Below are positions 36,536-45,433 of a stretch of 64,000 nucleotides of DNA, in pieces. The first letter of the stretch is position 1, and every line of letters begins with the position of its first letter. Location: contig CP012810.1 of NCBI GenBank assembly GCA_001936135.1, forward strand, positions 248,001 through 312,000, in the 5' to 3' direction. Both the position numbers and the translations under genes were made by a program. Under the pieces are notes generated by a model. It had not been told where the DNA came from and ran no database searches. It saw only the letters and a program-made list of their open reading frames with translations. The stretch comes from Saccharomycopsis fibuligera x Saccharomycopsis cf. fibuligera (Eukaryota; Ascomycota; Saccharomycetes; Ascoideales; Saccharomycopsidaceae).

Positions 36536-36566
36536 TGACTGACTAACTGGCTGGCTGACTGACTCA
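36536..36566. repeat. 4-bp TNRC tandem ending in a Gcn4/AP-1 site
   Basis: Seven consecutive 4-bp units read TGAC, TGAC, TAAC, TGGC, TGGC, TGAC, TGAC, followed by TCA. The last unit forms TGACTCA (36560-36566), the consensus for Gcn4/AP-1 bZIP factors. The arrangement is nearly symmetrical around the TGGC units. Binding is inference. Confidence 0.6.
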
Positions 36567-37201
36567 AAGCCTTCAAGTTCAGCGTCACTAGTACTAGCTG
36601 TCATTTAGGAGCATCAAACATGTTTCCAGACAAAAGCGTTGCCCGTAGTGGACTAGATATTGCAATATTGTAATGGTAATCGCATTTAGCTCAAAGCGCG
36701 TGTCTCTTTGACCAGTCGATGACGACAGCGGTTCCAAAAAAAAAAAAAAAAAAAAAAAACACAAAGCACGAACACCTGGTTACGTGCGCTGGCTGCCCTC
36801 ACTCCGTATAGATAAACGAGAAATCTAAATAAAAAGTCAAATTTATAAAGTTTTTAAAGAAAAAATACAAAAACTTCAGTCTTATTTTACCTCTTTCTCG
36901 GAACTACCTGGTAAATGACTCCGAAGCCGGCGAATCTCTTGACACCTTAAATGAATCCACATCGGGCATCGTATTCTTTTCCTCGACATTGATCTGACAC
37001 CATGTAAGCAAACTGCTTCGTGCATTGTCTCCATGAATCATTTTTGTGGTACTCTCGCAGAACTTACTCTTGCTTACTTGGTAGTAACCAGCTGCAGACA
37101 ACTATGCCACAAAAGAAAAGAATAATTTTGACCTTGGGATCTCTTAGGAAAATTATAATAACAATCTAAGATGCGCAATGATGCTTCCTGGCATTCTCTT
37201 A

Positions 37202-37221
37202 TCACATGAATTATCATGTGA
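37202..37221. repeat. 20-bp perfect dyad TCACATGA-ATTA-TCATGTGA
   Basis: Two 8-bp arms are perfect inverted repeats around a 4-bp spacer. It sits in the middle of the gene-free region. The arms contain CATGTG/CACATG E-box-like cores. It could be a factor-binding dyad or a small hairpin. Confidence 0.75.
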
Positions 37222-40160
37222 CCTGTAAATTCAGTATGAGACTGTGAAAAAAAAAAAAACCATGTAATTTTCCCAATATATAAACAATTCCTTCCATCCA
37301 ACTTACAAATAAATAGGCATACACAGCAGCCTATACCAGTAAAATCCGTCAAAAATGCATTTTCCTTTTTTTAATTGTCGTATTTTCAGATCTTCCTATT
37401 ATTTCATTTCACAATGAGGTGTTATGGTTGACCGTGGATGCGATTTTAAAAGGGACGCAACTTACCACTTTGATGGGATTTGGTTTCGAATTATTTTACG
37501 TTTTATATCTTCTTTTTAGCTTTGAAAATACTTTACTTATAACAAAAGGCTAATATTAAAACCAGCCCTTCATGTTCAGTATTTTTGTGCTGATATGATT
37601 GAGTATCCAGTAGTATTTGGGCTGCTATAGCTTGAGCAAGTGCTATTTGCGGTAGTATAAATGGAAAACATCTTATTGTAGTTTTCAGAAACGCAAGACA
37701 ATAATATCGCGTGCTTTATTTTTCAAACTTCTCTTCTTCTTTTTTTTTTTTTTTTTTTTTTTGTTCTTCCTTTTATTTATTTCATTTTAATTCTTTTCTA
37801 ATGAGCGCTTTGAGTCCTGTCAAACTACAGGTTTGCTTATAAGAGCTAATTCCATATTTCTTTTACTATCTTTTTACCTTATAGCAGGAGTTTATAGTCG
37901 CTACAAAAAATTTCACAAACTAGCTTCATTCAAAATAGCATAAATATACTCTTAAATTTTCATGAGAAATCCTACTAGCTGCTCTCGTTTTGTACAAGAG
38001 CACGCATTGAAATCTTGAATTCTATGCCTGTCTGGAGTGTTTGTTGGTCAGTTAGTTGATAAGCACAGAGGCTTTCTAGATTGGTTAGTTAATTTGTTGT
38101 TTAGTTGGTGGTTTGGGCACTATGGCATATTGTTGTTGTGATGTGGTGACTAGACACTGCACTAAGAATAGTAATAATAATCTTACGCAAGATACCCTAT
38201 TGTTAACTGTTTGAAAAAGACAATAGCAACAAAGGTTGCGTTGTGTGGTTGGATGCTCAAACTGGCAACCTTTTGCCATAAACTGCAGTTTTCTTATGCC
38301 ATAGCTCTTTTTGAGCAGTTTAATCGCCACTCTAAGTTTCTAATAATACTTTTGGATTACTCGTAGCACCTAATGCTTCTTTTTTTTTATTGTTGTTTTT
38401 CTACAAAATTAAACATCCAACTTTATGTTACTGAAAAGAGATGTACCAAACTTCCTGCTCTTTGTGTCTCTTTCTAAGGTGCATGATACATATAGGCTGA
38501 ATAAATGAACCCAGTGGTACCGATCTACCGCATCCTATGGAATCCAGCTATATAGCAGTTGTCACCATTAAGACAATAATCAAAACAACTGAAACGAAAT
38601 GGAAAAAGAAATATACCAGGTAGTGTGACACCGGCTTTATTTCGCTTATGTTGCCTGTGAAGTATAATTCTGAAGTTGCCTTCTGACAAAACTACCAAGA
38701 GTAGAAGACCAGCGCTACTATCACTATTAAAGTAGCGTTGTGTTTCCGAGCACTAGCGTTGTAGTAAAATGAAGCTTCCAAGTGTTACAGTATAATTGAT
38801 ATAATGCTAGTTTTCCAGCAACCTGAGATAACCAAAAGTATTATAACCAAAAGATTTATACATGCCAGCGGCTTTTTATTTCTTTTGTTCATTTTGTTTC
38901 TAATTTTGCAAAATCATAAGGTTACAAGTGATTCGATAAAACGGTTTTTAAACTTGTTACATTTGGCTGTAAACTATAGCTTGAGTCTTGCAATAGTTGG
39001 CAATTTGGCCCTAATTGGAACTGAAACCCAAGTCGGAACGCAGGTTTCTGAGAGCGTGCATTTAGCCAGTCGGTCAGCTAGCACTAGTGCTGTACAATGT
39101 TGTAGATGAGAGAAAATTTAGTGTGGTGTCAGTAACCGCAGTAAAATGGAGGATATCCGATATGAACATACAGAAGCAAACTGGTCAATACAACTATTGG
39201 CTTGATGGAATTGGTTGTTTCCTGTATTGGGATTACAAAGAATACCGCAAAAATGATAAAGGCAAAAACTCATTGAGAATTGCCAAGGGCAGCTTTAGGA
39301 GAAGAAATAAGAGTAACGATGAAATTGTTGTTTTTTCCGTAAATGATTTGACATAATTATAAAATAATAATACTACACCAACGCAAAAGTGTACGAGCGC
39401 TCTAGTCAGATTGACAATCAAGTAAATAAAGAAAAACGTCCCTGGAAAAGGAACGAGCATACAATGCAATACATTTCCACTATATGTACGTTAGTATTTT
39501 ATGTCTTTCACAAAAGGCTGAGATTCAGGGAAAAAAGAAATTAGGAGAATCAAAGACAATAGTCCTCGACCGCGTTTGGCTGGTAGACGTGAACTGACAC
39601 TTTCCCCAATCGAAACAATCAATCTGGTTTAATCACAAAATGGAAACGTGGGACGCTAAGATTGCCCCAGCATTGGGGCTGTAGCAATTTGAATACATTA
39701 GAAGCTAAAGATATGTTTGGCTGCTAAGTTATGAGAAATGTACTAGAAGAGAAGGTGTGAAAGTCTGGTTTATTTTTTTTTGGGTTGTATCAGAGTTGCA
39801 GATACCGTTCTGCAGGCGCCGCAGCATTGCACGCTACCATGCAGGGCCCAAACCACCAACCGTCGCAGGATATCAATATGACCAAAGCATAGCGCTCAGC
39901 TATATATTCAGCAGGCTTCGCTGCGTTTTCTTTTCTGGTATCAGGGGCTTTCTTTTTGTTAAGTAAAAAGCTGAACTTATCAATTACTGCTTTTGTTGCT
40001 ATCAAAAAGTCGGCCAGGTTCCAGCATCTATTTCATTCTTTACAACATAATCCCTTAAGGGTAGCCACTCACGTTCATAAGTAAAGCTATCAAAACAAAT
40101 CAACAAGCCCCAATATAAGGCCAGCTTCTTCACAGGTAACAGCTAACACCAAACCGCAGT

Positions 40161-42203
40161 ATGATTCAACACTTAGTTTGGCTTGCAGGCCTTTGTGCTC
40201 TTGCTTCTGCCAATAATGCCCCACAGTTAAACAAGAGGGACACCGTTATTGTTACCAGCACTGATTTCAAGACTGACATCGAAACCACAGTTATTAGAGT
40301 CGTCAAGTACCCAGATGGACACTTAGTTACCGAAAAGCAAGCAGGAACTTCTACTAGTGCTACTGCTCAGGCAATTGGTGGTTCTTCTGTTGCCGCTTCT
40401 GCGTCTGCTGTGGCCACTACCGCGGCTGTCTCTTCGTCCTCTTCTTCCTCTTCATCTTCATCATCTTCTACTTCTACTACTACTGGATCAAGTAGCACAA
40501 GTGGCAATGGATCTAAAGCTGTCAGCGACGACTCATCTAATAACGAAAACTCTGGCGCTGGCGCTGGCGAGTCTGTAATTGTTTCTGCGGTAAGTACCGC
40601 TGTAGGAGAAAGTGTCATCAGCTCTGTTCAGCAAATCTCTTCTACCATTGTTAACAGTGTTGTTTCAACCAAGTTATCGACTGGTATTGAATCAGCAAGT
40701 GTCAGTGCCTCTTCCTCTCCTTCAGCTTCCTCTAAAGCTAGTTCTTCTGGACATTCAACCTTATTAGGCTCCGCTCTCTCTCAGTCTGCCCTGAGTTCAA
40801 AATCAAGTTCGAGTTCTCACAGCCACACTACTGCTTCTATCACCTCCATCATCACCACTTCTGCTTCAAGTGCTTCTGCTCACAACTCCACCACTTCTAA
40901 GCTTGTTTCTGCCAAAAGTAACTCAATTACCAGCAGTGCCAAAAGCCCTTCTGCTTCTACTACCAAGAAAGCATCGGCCAGCTCCACCAAAACAACTTCA
41001 ACTGCTGTCGTCACCACCGGTATTCTTTCATCTGATGTTGTTGGCTACCATTACAGTGACATGACTAAAGTGGACACAAAATCTGAAGGTGAAAACATCC
41101 TCAAGTTATACTGGAACTTGCTTTGGAATAATGACGGCTTTACATCTGATCCTGATTGTGGTAAAACTTCAGCTCCAGTGGTTTGGCCTCTTGCTGTTGC
41201 CTTCCAATCTTTCGTTGATGCTGAAAAGCTCAGCAAGGGCACATACACCAGCAAACTTTCCAAGATCTATACTTCCTTAAACAACTATTACAATTCCAAC
41301 AAAAAAGGTTACTCTGCTTCTACCAATAAGGATGAAGATTTGTATTATGATGATAATGCACAAATTGCTAGTGCTTTAATCACCGCGTATGAGGCCACCG
41401 AAGACAAAAAATATTTGACCAGAGGCACTGACGTCGTGAGTTGGTTGATGACCGGTTGGAACGACAAGTATGGTGGGGTCACTTGGCACTACAAACAAAA
41501 CTACGTTTCTACTATCTCTACCACCGAAACTGCATTGGCTTGCTTAAGACTTTATAATCACAAGAAGGAGAAGAAGTATTTGGAATTTGCTGAAAAATCT
41601 ATCGATTGGCTTTACCAAAATTTGTGGGACAATTCCACTGACTTGATTCATGACGGTGAGACGAATGGTGGAAGTATGGATAAAGCTGAATATTCCTACC
41701 ATGTCGGTACCGCATTGTCTGCTTGTGTCAAATTGCATACATTTACCAAAAATGAGAAATGGACCAAATTGGCTGATAAATTGGCTAAATCTGCCATCAA
41801 TAGAGGTTTGACTATCTTTAACAGAGATTACGACAACAAGTTTAGATGGTGGAGAGATGAACTTGATTTCACCCAATTGTTGTTTGAAGGGTTGATCGAT
41901 TACAGAGAAAATATCAACAAAGACGCTGATTTCCTCAATGAGATTGCTCGTGAAGCAAGATATGTTTTTGATTTTGCTAGAGGTGATGATGGGTTGTATT
42001 TCAAGACGGTAAACCCACTTGGTAACTCTGATAAAATTTACAAGAGATGGAAGAAAGTGACTGGCACCGATAAGAAGGAAAGTCTTGACAAGTCTCAATA
42101 TTGTAGTAGTGATACCAGTAAGAAGGCCAACAGGGAATTGATTGTTCAAGCTGCTGCTGCAAGAATCTTTTTGCTTACTTCCAAGGTCAGAGGCGAAATC
42201 TAA
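40161..42203 (+). CDS. Secreted GH76-family (alpha-1,6-mannanase-like) mucin-type protein
   Basis: The 680-residue protein starts with a signal peptide (about 1-17, LVWLAGLCALASA), then a Kex2-type KR at 25-26. A Ser/Thr/Ala-rich, presumably O-mannosylated stalk follows at about 70-285. The C-terminal ~390 residues form an (alpha/alpha)6-type glycoside hydrolase family 76 domain. The Asp-Asp pair of GH76 enzymes is in YYDDNAQ (Asp397-Asp398), followed by YGGVTWHYK and STTETALACLRLY. GH76 includes bacterial alpha-1,6-mannanases and the fungal wall proteins Dfg5/Dcw1. Unlike Dfg5/Dcw1, there is no C-terminal hydrophobic GPI-attachment signal (it ends SKVRGEI) and the Ser-rich stalk is N-terminal. 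It is probably released or wall-associated non-covalently and acts on mannan; that substrate is inferred. The gene has an exceptionally long upstream region (5.7 kb) with a TATA-like motif near 39900. Codon bias is strong. Confidence 0.78.
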   Translation: MIQHLVWLAGLCALASANNAPQLNKRDTVIVTSTDFKTDIETTVIRVVKYPDGHLVTEKQAGTSTSATAQAIGGSSVAASASAVATTAAVSSSSSSSSSSSSSTSTTTGSSSTSGNGSKAVSDDSSNNENSGAGAGESVIVSAVSTAVGESVISSVQQISSTIVNSVVSTKLSTGIESASVSASSSPSASSKASSSGHSTLLGSALSQSALSSKSSSSSHSHTTASITSIITTSASSASAHNSTTSKLVSAKSNSITSSAKSPSASTTKKASASSTKTTSTAVVTTGILSSDVVGYHYSDMTKVDTKSEGENILKLYWNLLWNNDGFTSDPDCGKTSAPVVWPLAVAFQSFVDAEKLSKGTYTSKLSKIYTSLNNYYNSNKKGYSASTNKDEDLYYDDNAQIASALITAYEATEDKKYLTRGTDVVSWLMTGWNDKYGGVTWHYKQNYVSTISTTETALACLRLYNHKKEKKYLEFAEKSIDWLYQNLWDNSTDLIHDGETNGGSMDKAEYSYHVGTALSACVKLHTFTKNEKWTKLADKLAKSAINRGLTIFNRDYDNKFRWWRDELDFTQLLFEGLIDYRENINKDADFLNEIAREARYVFDFARGDDGLYFKTVNPLGNSDKIYKRWKKVTGTDKKESLDKSQYCSSDTSKKANRELIVQAAAARIFLLTSKVRGEI

Positions 42204-42914
42204 GTCGGTTGGTGCCATTTTCTGTACTGTTCTTCAGTTCTTTTTTTTTTTTTTTTGATGTTCTTGTTTATTCGTTCTGTTTTGTTTGCCCTATTTTTAT
42301 TATTTTTCTGATTTTCAAAAACTTTTTTTGGTTTTACATAAAATATTATAGACGTTTGTTATATTGTTATTAAGATTGTAGATCACGTTGTAAAAGATAT
42401 GATATAAACATTTGATCCTGTTGGTTGTTATCAACCAATCACAACACCGTAAGCACACACAGAGAATTTTGGGCTATAATACAGTACAATGCCCACCATA
42501 TCCCAATAAGCCACTGCACACTCTTCCTGGTGGCAGTTGTGTGCTTGCACTGCCTCGAGACACTGGGTTTTCTGTTCAAATTTAACTCCTATTGATGTCA
42601 AGTGTTTTTGAGTGCTGCTGCGGGCAGCTCAAAAGGGGGCTCAAAAGGGAAAGCGCTGTTTATTTACCCTCGCGGAGCTCGCAACCATAACAACAACAAA
42701 CAGCAAAAGCACAGCACCATAAATTTTTGTCTGCGGATGAGCAACGAAACAAAGCAGGAATGAAAGGATATCCCTCCAGATCAAGGACAGTCATTAACTC
42801 ATATACTGATTGGCACACCTAAAATACAGGATAAAAACACTCAAATCCATCTCTTTCAAAATACCACACATCAAAGAAAGAAATCACACAATCACTAACA
42901 TAGAACACAACAGT
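42204..42914. other. GH76 3' region and RTR1 promoter
   Basis: This 711-bp spacer has a long T run just after the GH76 stop (42241). The dyad TTGGTTG-TTAT-CAACCAA lies at 42421-42438. A G+C-richer block at 42590-42690 is probably part of the RTR1 promoter. The RTR1 frame is open upstream to a TTG at 42810, but the ATG at 42915 fits the family N-terminus better. No separate gene is seen. Confidence 0.55.
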
Positions 42915-43760
42915 ATGCCACCGAAGTTGAGTGTATCCGATTTCCACTCCAATATCGTCAGCCCGTACCGCCAGCCCGGATACTTGTCTCCCGGCAAAGC
43001 AGAACTTCTTACCTTAGATATTATTGACTTGTTCAGTGACGCTGAGTGCGAACCATTGGTGTTGAAACAGCTTGCAAAATTTTTGACTGTGGAAACGTAC
43101 GTGAACTTGATGGATGAGCGTACCATTAACCATCTCTGCGGCTATCCGGCTTGCGCTAAGTCGCCAGAAAGATCCTGTGCTAATAACCCGCTACGGGTGT
43201 TATCCAGCAATATGAAGATGTACAATGAGAACCCATTACATAAGGGACAAAATAAGGCAAAGCTGCTTACACCGTTCAGTTACTTGAATAACTATTGCTC
43301 AAAGGAGCATTATCAGTGCTCGTCATTTTATCAGACACAACTCTCGGATGATGCGTTGTTCACTAGAGAGAATTTGTTTGAAGATCAAAGTGATGATGCT
43401 GGTGATGATGAAGTTGACGATTCCGAAGATGAATTTAATGAAAAAGACCAGATACACGACAGAAAGGGCAAGAAAAACATTATACTACTAGAAGAAGTGT
43501 GGGCTCGCCAGGCGAAAAATAATCAGTTATCGTTAGTGGACGTTTTGCAGGATATGAACTTAAAGCATGAAGATGACAAAGAAAATAGCACTGAAAAGAA
43601 TAGTAAAGCAGGTAGGATTGTGCCGGATGAGTTAATGAAAGATATTGTGGTGGAAAAGTTTCCCACTAGCACTGCTGGTGAGGAATTGGATCTTGACTCT
43701 TCCCTCATGTCTATAGAAGACCAATCCAAGCTGATTGAAGGCTATGTTACGGAGACGTGA
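42915..43760 (+). CDS. RTR1: Rtr1/RPAP2-type RNA polymerase II CTD phosphatase
   Basis: The 281-residue protein matches yeast Rtr1 and human RPAP2. These act on phospho-Ser5/Tyr1 of the RNA polymerase II C-terminal domain and in polymerase nuclear import. The atypical zinc-binding core is clear: DERTINHLCGYPACAKSPER provides Cys75 and Cys80, and NNYCSKEHYQCS provides Cys118 and His122. FYQTQLSDDALFTR and LFED follow, as in S. cerevisiae Rtr1. The C-terminal ~110 residues are acidic and less conserved. S. cerevisiae Rtr1 is 226 residues. I chose the ATG at 42915 because it is the first in frame and lies about 25 residues before the conserved helix, as in Rtr1. The gene converges with RRG1. Confidence 0.9.
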   Translation: MPPKLSVSDFHSNIVSPYRQPGYLSPGKAELLTLDIIDLFSDAECEPLVLKQLAKFLTVETYVNLMDERTINHLCGYPACAKSPERSCANNPLRVLSSNMKMYNENPLHKGQNKAKLLTPFSYLNNYCSKEHYQCSSFYQTQLSDDALFTRENLFEDQSDDAGDDEVDDSEDEFNEKDQIHDRKGKKNIILLEEVWARQAKNNQLSLVDVLQDMNLKHEDDKENSTEKNSKAGRIVPDELMKDIVVEKFPTSTAGEELDLDSSLMSIEDQSKLIEGYVTET

Positions 43761-43785
43761 TGTACAAAAAAAAAAATCAAATAAT

Positions 43786-43816
<31 letters not shown>

Positions 43817-44008
43817 GAGCAGAAACTTTTATAGAATGAACGACCCATATTGATGACTTGTGTTTTAGTTTAGCAACTGTTTTATTACTTATTTTTATTT
43901 TTATACATGTGATGATTTGCAATGATTGATTTAAATGTCTATGCTAAAGTAATGACTATGAATGATTATTTACAACATGACGAGCACGTAAGAGATACTT
44001 TTTATACG
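43761..44008. terminator. RTR1/RRG1 convergent 3' region
   Basis: This 248-bp spacer contains A-rich sequence directly after the RTR1 stop and an uninterrupted T tract of about 28 (43789-43816). Both genes end here. It is assigned as a shared 3'-end region on position and composition only. Confidence 0.4.
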
Positions 44009-45073
44009 TTAAAACTGATGTAACTTGAGGGCCTCATTCAATGACGGAGTTGAATTTGGTCCTATATTGTTCTCCTCGATATACTTTTCTAACTTTCTAA
44101 ACCGTTTAAGCCGGCGCTCATGAATCTCATTTGCTCTCTGCTGATACTGATTTTTTAATTGTAACAATTTAGGTTCACTTTTCGCAATAAAGTCAGCATA
44201 CCGAGTGAGTTTTTTTCTAGCGGCATTAATTTCCGTAAAAAAAGGGCTTGTCCATTGCTTAATGGATCGCTCTCTGACAAGACTGTTGTTAATATCGAGT
44301 AGATTGTATTCCCACTCGCCTTCCATCCTTGCATATTTCAAATATTCTGGTGGGGTTTTTCCAAAAGAAGTGATTTTCTGGAAAAGCACTCGGCATTTGT
44401 GGATAATCACGCTAATGGATTGGCTTTGTTGCCATGGGGCCCTCAAGTAAGGAATAATAAGCTGATTGTTAATAACAAATGGCACTTTTTTGACTTTATA
44501 CGGGCCTTTCACTTCAAGTTGATATTTGATTTTGTTATATCGTCTTAAGGCTCTTTCATATAATACTATCTTCAAAGCGGATTGATTTTCACTGTCATTG
44601 AGATCAATTTTCTCGGGAGTAAGTTTCCTCTGCTTTTGAAAATATGTCTTTAAGTACAGCACTTTTCTCTGCTGGCTGCCTAGCTGAGCTGAGTATTCTT
44701 CCGAGGGGAGTATATTATGTGATAGTTGAGTTCGCAACTTGGGTAGCTTTCTTATTGACTTTTCCTTTTGAAGTCGCTCTTTTTCTAAAAGTATCTCATT
44801 CACTATGCTACTAATACGCTTATAGCTGGCTTTTTGCAAACTGTTATACAATTTGTGTGCTTCAGTGAGCTTGCTATGACATTGCCAGGAGCTAACGGTG
44901 GATTTGTGGGCTTTGAAGTCCTGTTTTACCAAGTATTTAAGCGAGTTGGTCGTCACCTGGTTATCTTTGCTCTTGGTTGACTTGCTCTTCTGGTTCAATG
45001 TCCGTAGAAGGTTTCTATAAAGGGCAAGCACCGCGTGCTTATGCTCTGGGAGCTGTTTGAAGTGGGTTACCAT
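44009..45073 (-). CDS. RRG1: Rrg1-like mitochondrial LYR-motif protein (respiratory growth)
   Basis: The 354-residue protein resembles S. cerevisiae Rrg1 (365 residues), a mitochondrial protein required for respiratory growth and mtDNA maintenance. The N-terminus 'MVTHFKQLPEHKHAVLALYRNLLRTL' carries an LYR motif (residues 18-20) and aligns with the Rrg1 start. The remainder is very basic and helical, and ends with RRLKRFRKLEKYI. The frame stays open to an ATG at 45304. I choose the ATG at 45073 because the extra 77 residues are cysteine- and lysine-rich without similarity, and because the longer start would put the CACGTG box and most of the shared promoter inside the gene. The precise biochemical role of Rrg1 is unknown. 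It diverges from CDC14. Confidence 0.72.
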   Translation of the reverse strand: MVTHFKQLPEHKHAVLALYRNLLRTLNQKSKSTKSKDNQVTTNSLKYLVKQDFKAHKSTVSSWQCHSKLTEAHKLYNSLQKASYKRISSIVNEILLEKERLQKEKSIRKLPKLRTQLSHNILPSEEYSAQLGSQQRKVLYLKTYFQKQRKLTPEKIDLNDSENQSALKIVLYERALRRYNKIKYQLEVKGPYKVKKVPFVINNQLIIPYLRAPWQQSQSISVIIHKCRVLFQKITSFGKTPPEYLKYARMEGEWEYNLLDINNSLVRERSIKQWTSPFFTEINAARKKLTRYADFIAKSEPKLLQLKNQYQQRANEIHERRLKRFRKLEKYIEENNIGPNSTPSLNEALKLHQF

Positions 45074-45191
45074 TGTGTCAGCGCCATCTTTCAGTGTCTC
45101 CAACTTGCTGACTGAATTCTCTTCCTCTTCTTTTCCTCTCATCATCACGACGCTTTCTGTCTTTGCAAAATGAAACGCAAAGGGCGTTTTG

Positions 45192-45197
45192 CACGTG
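45192..45197. promoter_or_regulatory. CACGTG box in the RRG1/CDC14 promoter
   Basis: CACGTG followed by AC (CACGTGAC) is a strong match to Cbf1-type bHLH sites. It lies about 120 bp upstream of the chosen RRG1 ATG and about 240 bp upstream of the CDC14 ATG. In CTG-clade yeasts Cbf1 sites are common upstream of respiratory genes; its role here is inferred. Confidence 0.45.
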
Positions 45198-45433
45198 ACA
45201 AGACCCCCTTGCTGGCAGTGCTTTTGTTTTTGTTTATGTTTTGATGCCCACTGATATTTTTTCCTCAACTTTTTGCACTGTTTGCAAATATAACCAAAAC
45301 CCATCAGACATCAAGTGCACCCTTCTCATCACCAAAACATTGACAAGGAAGACACAGGCTGACGCTGGCGCTCCTTTGGCACATCCTCCAACCTTTTCCG
45401 TTTGCTTTCTTTCACATACTAAAGCCAGCAACA

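Larger units (their letters stand above)
34450..40160. other. 5.7-kb gene-free region between divergent genes
   Basis: All frames here are short and lack motifs. The region starts with a G+C-rich island (34741-34920, 102 of 180 bases G/C by my count) carrying a 10-bp tandem of TACTCCACG units. It also holds three TTGCAAT sites (35133, 35173, 35223), the inverted pair CACCCCA/TGGGGTG (35166-35172, 35199-35205), a 12-bp direct repeat TAGGTGACTAGC (36181, 36212), a seven-unit TNRC tandem ending in TGACTCA (36536-36566), a 20-bp perfect dyad (37202-37221), and long A/T tracts. It may be an oversized regulatory region for the GH76 gene and/or the pogo-derived gene, or hold a noncoding RNA or chromosomal element. 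None of these is demonstrated. Confidence 0.6.

Noticed and set aside
34450-40160. Calling the gene-free region a centromere
   Set aside because: There is no long inverted repeat or other sequence hallmark. CTG-clade centromeres cannot be recognised from sequence alone.
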